Shown here in pieces: positions 54,906 to 64,000 of a stretch of DNA of 64,000 nucleotides. The notes below the pieces were generated by a model. It saw nothing but the letters and a program-made list of their open reading frames with translations. It was not told where the DNA came from and did no database searches. The position numbers were made by a program, and so were the translations under genes. The stretch comes from Paenibacillus albicereus (lineage in GTDB: Bacteria > Bacillota > Bacilli > Paenibacillales > Paenibacillaceae): the NCBI RefSeq assembly GCF_012676905.1, contig NZ_CP051428.1, forward strand, positions 660,001-724,000. The letters are read 5' to 3'. Numbering within the stretch: position 1 is the stretch's first letter; each line of letters opens with the position of its first letter.

Positions 54906-55448
54906 ATGTCCCGTATTGGTCGCAAACCCATTACTGTCCCTAGCGGAGTGAACGTCTCCCTGGACGATACGGTGATCACGGTAAAAGGACCGAAAGGTTC
55001 CCTTAGCCGTCCGGTCCATAAAGATATGAAAGTTAACCTGGAAGAAGGCACGATCCTCGTGGAGCGTCCTTCCGACAACAAGCTGCACCGCTCCTTGCAC
55101 GGAACGACCCGCAGCATCATCGCGAACATGGTCAGCGGTGTAACGGATGGCTTCTCCAAAAACCTTGAGCTCGTGGGTGTCGGCTACCGCGCTTCGAAGC
55201 AAGGCGAGAAGGTCGTCCTCAACGTCGGCTACTCCCACCCGGTTGAAATCGTGCCTGCTCAAGGCATCGAGTTCGAAGTCGTGGGCAACAACAAGATCAC
55301 CGTTCGCGGCATCGACAAGGAGCTTGTCGGCGCGACGGCTGCAAAAATCCGTGCCGTACGCGAGCCGGAGCCTTACAAAGGCAAAGGCATCAAGTACGAA
55401 GGCGAGCGGATCATCCGCAAGGAAGGCAAGGCCGGCAAGAAAAAGTAA
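54906..55448 (+). CDS. rplF: 50S ribosomal protein L6
   Basis: A 180-residue L6 with two repeated domains; [16 protein letters not shown] start and [15 protein letters not shown] end. ATAGGAGGTG precedes the ATG. Confidence 0.98.
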   Translation: MSRIGRKPITVPSGVNVSLDDTVITVKGPKGSLSRPVHKDMKVNLEEGTILVERPSDNKLHRSLHGTTRSIIANMVSGVTDGFSKNLELVGVGYRASKQGEKVVLNVGYSHPVEIVPAQGIEFEVVGNNKITVRGIDKELVGATAAKIRAVREPEPYKGKGIKYEGERIIRKEGKAGKKK

Positions 55449-55504
55449 GCATGATCGCATGCTGACGATAGCAGCATTACGAACGAAGAAGGGAGGATCC
55501 CTCA

Positions 55505-55873
55505 ATGATCACCAAAGGCGACAAGAACAAAGCCCGTCTGAAACGCCATCTGCGTGTCCGCAAGAAAATCAACGGCACGGTACAGCGTCCTCGTCTGTCG
55601 GTATACCGTTCCTCCAAGCACATCTACGCTCAACTGATCGACGATGTGGCTGGAGTGACGATCGCATCGGCTTCCACGCTGGACAAAGAGCTTGCTGAAA
55701 AAGTAAGCAATGGCGGCAACGTGGAATCCGCGAAGCTGGTCGGAGAACTGATCGCGAAGCGTGCCAAGGAAAAGGGCCATGAGTCGATCGTATTCGATCG
55801 CGGCGGCTACCTGTACCATGGACGGATTCAAGCTCTGGCTGACGCAGCTCGCGAAGCTGGTCTCCAATTCTAA
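55505..55873 (+). CDS. rplR: 50S ribosomal protein L18
   Basis: A 122-residue L18 that attaches 5S rRNA to the 50S subunit ([42 protein letters not shown]). GAAGGGAGGA precedes the ATG. Confidence 0.98.
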   Translation: MITKGDKNKARLKRHLRVRKKINGTVQRPRLSVYRSSKHIYAQLIDDVAGVTIASASTLDKELAEKVSNGGNVESAKLVGELIAKRAKEKGHESIVFDRGGYLYHGRIQALADAAREAGLQF

Positions 55874-55899
55874 TTTTCTGACAAGGGAGGTATATCGAC

Positions 55900-56400
55900 T
55901 TGCGTATTGATGCAAATGCGCTGGGTGAACTGCAAGAGAAAGTGGTTCACATCAACCGCGTAGCGAAAGTAGTCAAAGGCGGACGCCGCTTCAGCTTCAG
56001 CGCTCTGGTCGTTGTCGGCGACGGCAAAGGCCATGTAGGCGCCGGTATCGGCAAAGCTCAAGAGGTTCCGGACGCGATCCGCAAAGGGATTGAAGATGCG
56101 AAGAAAAACATGATCTCGATCCCGCTCGTCAACACGACAATCCCGCACCTAGTGCTCGGTCACTTCGGCGCTGGTCAAGTTCTGCTCAAACCGGCTTCGC
56201 AAGGTACCGGCGTTATCGCCGGCGGTCCTGTGCGTGCCGTGCTCGAGCTGGCAGGAGTCGGCGACATCCTGACCAAATCCCTCGGTTCTTCCAATTCCAT
56301 GAACATGGTAAACGCAACGCTCGAAGGGCTCTCCCGCCTGAAGCGCGCTGAGGACGTTGCCAAGCTTCGCGGAAAAACGGTTGAAGAGCTGCTGGGTTAA
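55900..56400 (+). CDS. rpsE: 30S ribosomal protein S5
   Basis: A 166-residue S5 ([28 protein letters not shown]), important for decoding accuracy. The start is TTG at 55900 with AAGGGAGGT upstream; no ATG or GTG fits the conserved N-terminus. Spectinomycin-loop residues (VAKVVKGG) look normal. Confidence 0.97.
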   Translation: MRIDANALGELQEKVVHINRVAKVVKGGRRFSFSALVVVGDGKGHVGAGIGKAQEVPDAIRKGIEDAKKNMISIPLVNTTIPHLVLGHFGAGQVLLKPASQGTGVIAGGPVRAVLELAGVGDILTKSLGSSNSMNMVNATLEGLSRLKRAEDVAKLRGKTVEELLG

Positions 56401-56412
56401 GGAGGGAACACG

Positions 56413-56592
56413 ATGGCTAAATTGCAAATCACCCTCGTCCGCAGTCTGATCGGCCGCAACGAGAAGCAGCGCGCTACGGTCGCGTCGCTCGGTCTTCGCA
56501 AGATCCGCCAAACGGTTGTTCTGAACGACAGCCCCGCAATCCGCGGCATGGTGACCCACGTGAGTCACCTGGTAAAAGTGGAAGAAGTATAG
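56413..56592 (+). CDS. rpmD: 50S ribosomal protein L30
   Basis: A 59-residue L30 ([20 protein letters not shown] start; [17 protein letters not shown] end). TAAGGAGGGA, which includes the rpsE stop, precedes the ATG. Confidence 0.97.
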   Translation: MAKLQITLVRSLIGRNEKQRATVASLGLRKIRQTVVLNDSPAIRGMVTHVSHLVKVEEV

Positions 56593-56653
56593 AGACGACT
56601 CAGCATCGTCTATCCATAGATTCACAAAGAGCAACAAGGAGGTGCAACGAACG

Positions 56654-57094
56654 ATGAAACTGCATGAACTCAAACCAGCTGAAGGTTCCCGCAAAGCTTC
56701 ATACCGCAAAGGCCGCGGTATCGGCAGCGGCAACGGCAAAACCGCAGGCAAAGGCCACAAAGGTCAAAACGCGCGTTCCGGCGGCGGTGTCCGTCCGGGC
56801 TTCGAAGGCGGTCAAAACCCGCTTTATCGTCGTCTGCCAAAGCGTGGTTTCAACAATCCTTTCCGCAAAGAGTACGCGATCGTCAACATCGAAGAGCTCA
56901 ATGTATTTGAAGCTGGCTCCGAAGTTACTCCGGAAATTCTTGTCGCTAAAGGGATCGTAAAAAATCCTCAAGCCGGCATCAAGATCCTGGGCAACGGCGA
57001 AGTAACGGTTAAGCTGACGGTCAAAGCAAACAAGTTCTCTCAATCTGCGGTAGAGAAAATCCAGGCTGCCGGCGGTCAAACCGAGGTGATCTAA
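56654..57094 (+). CDS. rplO: 50S ribosomal protein L15
   Basis: A 146-residue L15 with the long basic glycine-rich N-terminal extension ([20 protein letters not shown]) and a globular C-terminal part. ATG at 56654 follows AAGGAGGTGC. The stop codon abuts the TTG start of secY. Confidence 0.98.
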   Translation: MKLHELKPAEGSRKASYRKGRGIGSGNGKTAGKGHKGQNARSGGGVRPGFEGGQNPLYRRLPKRGFNNPFRKEYAIVNIEELNVFEAGSEVTPEILVAKGIVKNPQAGIKILGNGEVTVKLTVKANKFSQSAVEKIQAAGGQTEVI

Positions 57095-58396
57095 TTGTTC
57101 AAGACGGTTTCAAACATTTGGAAAGTGGAGGACCTCCGGCGGAGAATCCTCTTTACCCTTTTCATTTTGCTTGTATACCGCATCGGTTCCTTTATTCCGG
57201 TGCCCAACATCGACAAGGACGTCTTCTCCCAGATCGACAGCCAGGGCTCTGACCTCTTCGGCTTGCTGAACACGTTCTCCGGCGGCGCGCTCTTCCAGTT
57301 CTCGATCTTCGCGATCGGCATCATGCCGTATATTACGGCGTCGATCATTGTCCAGCTGCTTTCGATGGATGTCATTCCAAAGTTTGCGGAGTGGGCGAAA
57401 GAGGGCGAGAACGGCAAGCGCAAGCTGGCGCAGATCACTCGCTACGGTACGATTGGGTTGGGTCTTGTCCAGGGTTTTGCAACGGCAGTTGGTTTCAACC
57501 GCATGTACAACTACCAGATGGTTCAAGATGCGAACTTCGCGGTCTACGCGATGATCGCGATTGTCCTGACGGCAGGTACGGCATTCCTGATGTGGCTTGG
57601 AGAGCAGATTACGGAACGCGGCATCGGCAACGGCATCTCGGTGATTATCTTCGCGGGCATCATCGCTGGCCTGCCGGGCCATATCCGCAAAATCTACACG
57701 ACGTACTTCGTCGATAAGACGGACCAGGTGTTTCTGGGCGTCCTCCAGGTGCTGGCCATTCTGGTTGGGATCATCCTCATGATTATCGGCGTCATCATCG
57801 TCCAGCAAGGGATTCGCAAGATCCCGGTTCAATACGCGAAGCGTGTTGTCGGACGCAAGATGTACGGCGGACAATCGACGCACATTCCTCTCAAAGTGAA
57901 TGGCGCGGGCGTCATCCCGGTCATCTTCGCGATTTCGCTGCTGATGTTCCCATCCACAATTGCGCAGTTCTGGGCCAGCCACGATTGGGCTCAATGGATC
58001 ATCACCCACCTTGCACCGGATAAGGCGCTCGGCATGGTGATCTATGTTATACTGATTATCGGCTTCACCTTCTTCTACACCTTCGTACAGATCAATCCTG
58101 TACAGATGGCGGACCAGATGAAGAAGAATGGCGGCTACATCCCTGGCGTTCGTCCGGGCAAGCCGACCTCGAGCTACATTACGCGCGTCATGTCGAGAAT
58201 TACGTTGTTCGGGGCTTTGTTCCTGGCCATCATCTCGATCCTGCCGGTGTTCTTCGGCTCTATGTTCGGTCTTGACCGCTCGATTCAGCTTGGCGGCACG
58301 TCGCTGCTGATCGTCGTCGGCGTCGCGCTCGACACGATGAAGCAGATCGAAAGCCAGCTGATCAAGCGCCACTACAAAGGGTTCATCAATAAATAA
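57095..58396 (+). CDS. secY: Preprotein translocase subunit SecY
   Basis: A 433-residue channel subunit with ten predicted transmembrane helices (FIPVPNIDK; GGALFQFSIFAIGIMPYITASI; DQMKKNGGYIPGVRPGKPT). TTG start immediately after the rplO stop; GAGGTGATC, a near-ideal ribosome binding site, lies in the last codons of rplO, so the two are tightly coupled. Works with SecE (30937). Confidence 0.98.
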   Translation: MFKTVSNIWKVEDLRRRILFTLFILLVYRIGSFIPVPNIDKDVFSQIDSQGSDLFGLLNTFSGGALFQFSIFAIGIMPYITASIIVQLLSMDVIPKFAEWAKEGENGKRKLAQITRYGTIGLGLVQGFATAVGFNRMYNYQMVQDANFAVYAMIAIVLTAGTAFLMWLGEQITERGIGNGISVIIFAGIIAGLPGHIRKIYTTYFVDKTDQVFLGVLQVLAILVGIILMIIGVIIVQQGIRKIPVQYAKRVVGRKMYGGQSTHIPLKVNGAGVIPVIFAISLLMFPSTIAQFWASHDWAQWIITHLAPDKALGMVIYVILIIGFTFFYTFVQINPVQMADQMKKNGGYIPGVRPGKPTSSYITRVMSRITLFGALFLAIISILPVFFGSMFGLDRSIQLGGTSLLIVVGVALDTMKQIESQLIKRHYKGFINK

Positions 58397-58467
58397 CACG
58401 AGGCTTCGAACGGGCGGCTTGACGGCTCCACTTGGGGAGCTGCAGGTCAGCCCGCGCGTGCCTATAG

Positions 58468-59897
<1,430 letters not shown>

Positions 59898-59901
59898 GGT
59901 C

Positions 59902-60207
59902 TTGGATCCGCTTGCTCAGATCGGCCGGCTCGTCAAAGTGCTTCGAGGCAAGGACGAGGGCAGCCATGCGGTCATCATCGGCATCCTGGACGAGAAATTC
60001 GTCATGATCGCGGATGGAGACGGGCGCCGCTTCGACTCGCCGAAGAAGAAGAACATGCAGCATCTTCAGTTACTTCCGGCTCTCAGCAGCGAAGTTTCGG
60101 ACAGCATGTCCGAGACGGGCCGGGTGACCAACGCCAAGCTACGATTCGCCATACAGAAGTACACAAGCCGAAAGGAGAATGAGGATGGCCAAGGAAGACG
60201 TCATTGA
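59902..60207 (+). CDS. KOW-domain RNA-binding protein (L14e/L6e/L27e-like)
   Basis: A 101-residue protein with an N-terminal KOW-like segment ([37 protein letters not shown]) as in eukaryotic/archaeal L14e. Homologues occur at this position (map-KOW-infA) in Bacillales; role unknown, presumably ribosome or RNA associated. TTG start 4 bp after map, with GGAGG further up. Its 3' end overlaps the infA start by 23 bp. Confidence 0.85.
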   Translation: MDPLAQIGRLVKVLRGKDEGSHAVIIGILDEKFVMIADGDGRRFDSPKKKNMQHLQLLPALSSEVSDSMSETGRVTNAKLRFAIQKYTSRKENEDGQGRRH

Positions 60208-60400
60208 AGTCGAAGGTACGGTAATCGAACCGTTGCCAAATGCCATGTTCAAGGTTGAACTGGAGAACGGCCACCAGATTCTCGCTCATGTATCCGGCAA
60301 GCTCAGAATGCACTTTATCCGTATTCTGACCGGAGACAAAGTGGTTATCCAGTTGTCGCCTTACGATCTGTCCAGAGGACGCATCACCTATCGGAAGTAG
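60185..60400 (+). CDS. infA: Translation initiation factor IF-1
   Basis: A 71-residue OB-fold factor ([50 protein letters not shown]). ATG at 60185 follows AAAGGAGAATG, inside the end of the KOW gene. Confidence 0.97.
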   Translation: MAKEDVIEVEGTVIEPLPNAMFKVELENGHQILAHVSGKLRMHFIRILTGDKVVIQLSPYDLSRGRITYRK

Positions 60401-60435
60401 GCCCAGTGCCTGCAGAGGAAGGATTCGGGAGGTAA

Positions 60436-60555
<120 letters not shown>

Positions 60556-60573
60556 GAAGGGAGGAAACGATTC

Positions 60574-60942
60574 ATGGCACGTATTGCTGGTGTAGACTTG
60601 CCGCGCGACAAGCGCGTTGAAATCGCGCTCCAATACATCTTCGGTATTGGCAAGACGACGGCTCAGAAGATTCTGGCCGAAACGGGCGTCAGCGCTGCGA
60701 CTCGCGTACGCGACCTCACGGAAGACGAAGTGAGCAAGCTGCGTGAAGTCATCGACAAATCCGTCAAAGTGGAAGGCGATCTCCGTCGCGAGATTTCCCT
60801 CAACATCAAGCGCCTCGTTGAAATCGGATGCTATCGCGGTATCCGCCACCGTCGCGGCCTGCCGGTTCGCGGACAACGTACGAAGACGAACGCGCGCACG
60901 CGCAAAGGTCCTCGTCGCACGGTAGCGAACAAGAAGAAATAA
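60574..60942 (+). CDS. rpsM: 30S ribosomal protein S13
   Basis: A 122-residue S13 ([45 protein letters not shown]) at the head of the 30S, contacting 50S and P-site tRNA. AAGGGAGGA precedes the ATG. Confidence 0.98.
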   Translation: MARIAGVDLPRDKRVEIALQYIFGIGKTTAQKILAETGVSAATRVRDLTEDEVSKLREVIDKSVKVEGDLRREISLNIKRLVEIGCYRGIRHRRGLPVRGQRTKTNARTRKGPRRTVANKKK

Positions 60943-60961
60943 TAAGGGGGGATAACGAACA

Positions 60962-61357
60962 ATGGCTAAAGCTAAAAAAGTCGTACGTACGAAACGTCGC
61001 GATCGGAAAAACGTCGAATCCGGCGTTGCCCACATCCGTTCCACGTTCAACAACACGATCGTTACGATCACGGATCCGCACGGCAATGCGATCTCCTGGG
61101 CGAGCTCCGGCAACCTCGGCTACAAGGGCTCCCGCAAAAGCACGCCTTTCGCCGCTCAAATGGCTGCCGAAGCCGCTGCGAAAGCCGCTATGGAGCATGG
61201 CATGAAAGCCGTCGAAGTCATGGTTAAAGGTCCGGGCGCAGGCCGTGAAGCCGCGATCCGCTCCCTTCAAGCCGCTGGCCTTGAAGTCAACCTGATCAAA
61301 GACGTAACGCCGGTTCCGCACAACGGCTGCCGTCCGCCGAAACGCCGTCGCGTATAG
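60962..61357 (+). CDS. rpsK: 30S ribosomal protein S11
   Basis: A 131-residue S11 on the platform ([45 protein letters not shown] end). AAGGGGGGAT precedes the ATG. In the 129-bp gap before rpoA a weak extended -10 (TGG-CATACT at 61416-61424) may be an additional promoter. Confidence 0.98.
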   Translation: MAKAKKVVRTKRRDRKNVESGVAHIRSTFNNTIVTITDPHGNAISWASSGNLGYKGSRKSTPFAAQMAAEAAAKAAMEHGMKAVEVMVKGPGAGREAAIRSLQAAGLEVNLIKDVTPVPHNGCRPPKRRRV

Positions 61358-61486
61358 TTCGTCCGAGTCTGTGGTATCAAATTGGGGCAACTTGTGAATA
61401 ATGGTTGTGAAGGTTTGGCATACTACAAGATTTGACGCCATGGAACGTTATAGATACGGAGCGACGTTTTGAAGGAGGGTACACTA

Positions 61487-62431
61487 GTGATTGAGATCGA
61501 AAAGCCGAAAATCGAAACCGTAGAGCTGAGTGACGATGGAGCGTATGGCCGATTTGTCGTCGAGCCCCTCGAGCGGGGCTACGGGACGACTCTCGGAAAC
61601 TCGCTTCGCCGCATTCTGCTCTCGTCGCTTCCCGGCGCGGCAGTGACGTCCGTTCAGATTGACGGAGTGCTTCACGAGTTTTCCACGGTTCCAGGAGTCA
61701 TGGAAGACGTGACCGAAATGATCCTGAACCTGAAGGGCCTGTCGCTCAAAATCCATTCCGACGAAGAGAAGGTATTGGAAATTGACGCGGAAGGCGAAGG
61801 GAACGTTACCGCGGGCGACATCCGTGCGGACAGCGATGTCGAGATTCTCAGCCCTGATCTTCATATCGCAACCTTAGCTTCCGGCGCACGGCTCCATATG
61901 AGGATTTTCGCCAATCGCGGTCGCGGTTATGTGCAAGCCGACCGCAACAAGCGCGAGGACCAGCCGATTGGCGTCATTCCCGTTGATTCGATCTACACGC
62001 CCATTACCCGTGTCAATTATAGCGTCGAAAACACTCGCGTCGGCCAAGTCACCAACTATGACAAGCTGACGCTTGAAGTGTGGACCGATGGCAGCATCCG
62101 TCCCGAAGAGGCTGTGAGCCTCGGCGCTAAGATCCTGACCGAGCATTTGGACCTGTTCGTCGGACTGACCGATGAAGCCAAAGACGCGGAAATTATGGTT
62201 GAGAAGGAAGAGGACAAGAAGGAAAAGGTTCTCGAGATGACGATCGAGGAGCTCGACCTGTCCGTTCGTTCCTACAACTGTCTCAAACGTGCAGGCATCA
62301 ATACCGTGCAAGAGCTGACGATGAAAACCGAAGAAGACATGATGAAGGTCCGCAACCTGGGCCGCAAGTCTTTGGAGGAAGTTCAAGAGAAGCTCGAAGA
62401 ACTCGGTTTGGGCCTCCGCACAGAAGAATAG
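61487..62431 (+). CDS. rpoA: DNA-directed RNA polymerase subunit alpha
   Basis: A 314-residue alpha subunit: N-terminal dimerisation domain ([26 protein letters not shown]), acidic linker (EKEEDKKEK, about 235-243), and C-terminal domain ([20 protein letters not shown]) contacting UP elements and activators. GTG start at 61487 gives [12 protein letters not shown] as in B. subtilis, with GAAGGAGGG upstream. Confidence 0.98.
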   Translation: MIEIEKPKIETVELSDDGAYGRFVVEPLERGYGTTLGNSLRRILLSSLPGAAVTSVQIDGVLHEFSTVPGVMEDVTEMILNLKGLSLKIHSDEEKVLEIDAEGEGNVTAGDIRADSDVEILSPDLHIATLASGARLHMRIFANRGRGYVQADRNKREDQPIGVIPVDSIYTPITRVNYSVENTRVGQVTNYDKLTLEVWTDGSIRPEEAVSLGAKILTEHLDLFVGLTDEAKDAEIMVEKEEDKKEKVLEMTIEELDLSVRSYNCLKRAGINTVQELTMKTEEDMMKVRNLGRKSLEEVQEKLEELGLGLRTEE

Positions 62432-62450
62432 CATCAAGGAGGGGAAATCG

Positions 62451-62816
62451 ATGGCATACTCGAAACTGGGACGCGACGCAAGCGCTCGGAAAGCTCTGTT
62501 CCGTGACCTTGTGACCGACCTTTTCCTGTACGAGCGCATTCAAACGACGGAGGCGAAAGCCAAAGAAGTGCGTTCGATCGCAGAGAAACTCATTACGAAG
62601 GCAAAGCGCGGAGATCTCCACGCTCGTCGTCAAGTGGCTGCATACGTGCGCCGCGAAACGATCGACGGAGAGCAGGACGCGATCCAAAAGCTGTTTGGCG
62701 AACTGGCGGGCCGTTACACGGAGCGCGCGGGCGGATACACCCGGATCCTCAAGCTGGGACCTCGCCGCGGCGACTCTGCGCCTATGGTCTACCTGGAACT
62801 GGTTGACCGCGCTTAA
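62451..62816 (+). CDS. rplQ: 50S ribosomal protein L17
   Basis: A 121-residue L17 ([42 protein letters not shown]). CAAGGAGGGGA precedes the ATG. Last gene of the alpha operon; a terminator follows. Confidence 0.98.
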   Translation: MAYSKLGRDASARKALFRDLVTDLFLYERIQTTEAKAKEVRSIAEKLITKAKRGDLHARRQVAAYVRRETIDGEQDAIQKLFGELAGRYTERAGGYTRILKLGPRRGDSAPMVYLELVDRA

Positions 62817-62848
62817 TCCAGCGACTGCCGCCCTCGCGGGCAGCAGGC

Positions 62849-62878
62849 AAAAGGTGGACCGATGAGGCCACCTTTTTT
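62849..62878 (+). terminator. Intrinsic terminator after rplQ
   Basis: AAGGTGG pairs with CCACCTT (with an extra CC/GG pair toward the loop), followed by TTTT. It ends the S10-spc-alpha transcript. Confidence 0.88.
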
Positions 62879-62946
62879 CTTTTGCCCATAATCAGGCTTC
62901 ATGGACAGGAGCAAGGAGTAGATTGCAGCAAGGAGAGATATGCCGC

Positions 62947-63705
62947 TTGCGAAACATTCGGATGAAGATCGCCTACGATGGAACTCGCTATAACGGCTTC
63001 CAGACGCAGCCGGGGGGCAACACGATCCAAGACGTCATCGAATCGGCGCTCGAGACGCTGACGGGAGCCCGGACGAGAATCGTCGGATCCGGACGGACGG
63101 ATGCGCGAGTCCATGCGGAGGGCCAGGTGTTCAATTTCCACACCGAATCTCGGATCGCGGTCGAGCGCTGGGCGCTTGCGCTCAACAGCCGGCTGCCCGA
63201 GGATATCCGCGTCGTCGAGACGGCTGCGGAAGTTCCGGACGATTTTCATGCCCGATTCTCGGCGAAGCGCAAGACCTACCGCTATTCCATCTGTATCGGC
63301 AAGTTCCACGACGTCTTCCGCCGGAACTTTGAATTCCATCATCCTTCGCCTAAGCTTGATGTGGACGCGATGCGAGAGGCGCTCCTTCGCCTGCAGGGCG
63401 AGCATGATTTCACCTCCTTCACGACGAATCATGCCGACGAGAAATCGCATGTGCGGACGATCTACAGCGCGGAGCTGCGGGTAGAGGATCGACGGCTTGA
63501 TCTCTACTGGACGGGCAACGGCTTCCTTTACAATATGGTGCGCATCATGGCCGGCACGCTCATCCAAGTCGGTCAAGGGAAGATCGGCGAGGCAGCGATA
63601 TCGGACATCCTGCATGGACGGAATCGGCTGCTGGCAGGACCGACCGCTGTCGCCCATGGATTGACGCTGGTCGATGTCGATTATGGCGAGTCGGACGAGG
63701 AATAA
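62947..63705 (+). CDS. truA: tRNA pseudouridine(38-40) synthase TruA
   Basis: A 252-residue synthase making pseudouridine in the tRNA anticodon arm. The catalytic Asp is in GSGRTDARVHAEGQV, and TGNGFLYNMVRIMAGTL is a second signature. TTG at 62947 (RNIRMKIAYDGTRYNGFQ) is the most likely start, with AAGGAGA about 11 bases upstream; TTG 62923 and ATG 62962 are alternatives. It follows rplQ directly; the expected ecf transporter genes are missing. Confidence 0.92.
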   Translation: MRNIRMKIAYDGTRYNGFQTQPGGNTIQDVIESALETLTGARTRIVGSGRTDARVHAEGQVFNFHTESRIAVERWALALNSRLPEDIRVVETAAEVPDDFHARFSAKRKTYRYSICIGKFHDVFRRNFEFHHPSPKLDVDAMREALLRLQGEHDFTSFTTNHADEKSHVRTIYSAELRVEDRRLDLYWTGNGFLYNMVRIMAGTLIQVGQGKIGEAAISDILHGRNRLLAGPTAVAHGLTLVDVDYGESDEE

Positions 63706-63708
63706 TCC

Positions 63709-63737
63709 TTGCGCTGGGCGCTCCTTTATTGTAATAT
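63709..63737 (+). promoter_or_regulatory. Promoter of rplM(-rpsI)
   Basis: TTGCGC (63709-63714), 17-bp spacer, TAATAT (63732-63737), immediately after truA. Confidence 0.75.
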
Positions 63738-63744
63738 ATAACTT

Positions 63745-63890
63745 GTGCTTTCTTATTGGCTCTCCCACAGCCCCGCATAAGAACAGCACCTACATCCATG
63801 AAAATTGTAAGACCGCAGCACCCAACACGACTACGAACCGTAACCGAAGTTTGACCATAAACGAAAGCCAACCATTGAAGGAGGATCTCC
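63745..63890 (+). promoter_or_regulatory. Probable L13 leader
   Basis: The ~145-nt untranslated region before rplM includes AAGACCGCAGCACCCAACACG (63810-63830), which resembles the conserved part of the L13 leader of low-G+C Gram-positives. Structure was not worked out; assignment rests on position and that block. Confidence 0.5.
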
Positions 63891-63891
63891 C

Positions 63892-64000
63892 ATGCGCACC
63901 ACTTATATGGCGAAGACGAACGAAGTTCAACGCGACTGGCACGTCGTCGACGCATCCGGCCAAACGCTTGGCCGTCTGGCCAGCGAAGTCGCTAGCCTGA
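63892..64000 (+). CDS. rplM: 50S ribosomal protein L13, N-terminal part (runs off window)
   Basis: The first 36 codons of L13 ([21 protein letters not shown], then [15 protein letters not shown]) are present; the remainder lies beyond 64000. GAAGGAGGA precedes the ATG. Normally followed by rpsI. Confidence 0.95.
   Translation, partial: MRTTYMAKTNEVQRDWHVVDASGQTLGRLASEVASL

Overview
The window reads as a chromosomal stretch of a high-G+C, spore-former-lineage Firmicute, most likely Paenibacillus or a close relative. Evidence: strong AGGAGG-type ribosome binding sites, frequent GTG and TTG starts, a ctsR-mcsA-mcsB-clpC operon, radA-disA followed by yacL-ispD-ispF-gltX-cysES-mrnC-rlmB-yacP-sigH in the Bacillales order, a sporulation sigma factor (SigH), and the Bacillus-type str-S10-spc-alpha gene order. 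Non-ribosomal genes are very G+C rich at third codon positions. Species cannot be fixed from the sequence.

Layout. 1-1043 is the end of an rRNA operon (23S 3' part, 5S, terminator). 1164-3715 holds a threonine-aldolase-like PLP enzyme and an Eis-like GNAT acetyltransferase. 3796-8754 is the CtsR-controlled protein quality-control operon, with a visible sigma-A promoter and a perfect CtsR box. 8824-16800 is the accessory part: a heme-degrading-monooxygenase-like protein with a low-complexity insert, a tiny DUF2304-like membrane protein, a SsuABC-type transporter plus flavin-dependent monooxygenase operon (probably organosulfur use) with a GGAATT-type operator and a leader terminator hairpin, and on the minus strand a VanRS-like two-component system followed by a 52-residue membrane protein. 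16930-22217 is radA, disA, pssA, a minus-strand MazG-like gene and yacL. 22264-30430 is isoprenoid precursor genes (ispD, ispF), gltX, a cysteine T-box leader, cysE-cysS-mrnC-rlmB-yacP, and sigH.

30769-42466 is rpmG-secE-nusG, rplKA, the L10 leader with rplJL, an rsmC-like methyltransferase, and rpoB-rpoC. 42656-47456 is the L7Ae-like gene and the str operon (rpsL, rpsG, fusA, tuf). 47566-62878 is one long S10-spc-alpha cluster from rpsJ to rplQ, including secY, adk, map, a KOW-domain protein and infA. 62947-64000 is truA and the start of rplM behind its own promoter and leader. The ecfA1-ecfA2-ecfT genes that in Bacillus lie between rplQ and truA are absent here.

Most of the window is housekeeping. 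The parts deserving a second look are the accessory block at 8.8-16.8 kb (leader hairpin with a Cys-containing small ORF; TAAGAA repeats and a mini membrane protein behind the VanRS-like pair), the A10 tract at the end of pssA that separates the annotated stop from a highly charged 34-codon tail, and the inverted repeat that exactly brackets the pssA -10 box. I did not find a CRISPR array, insertion sequence, prophage, tRNA gene or defence island.
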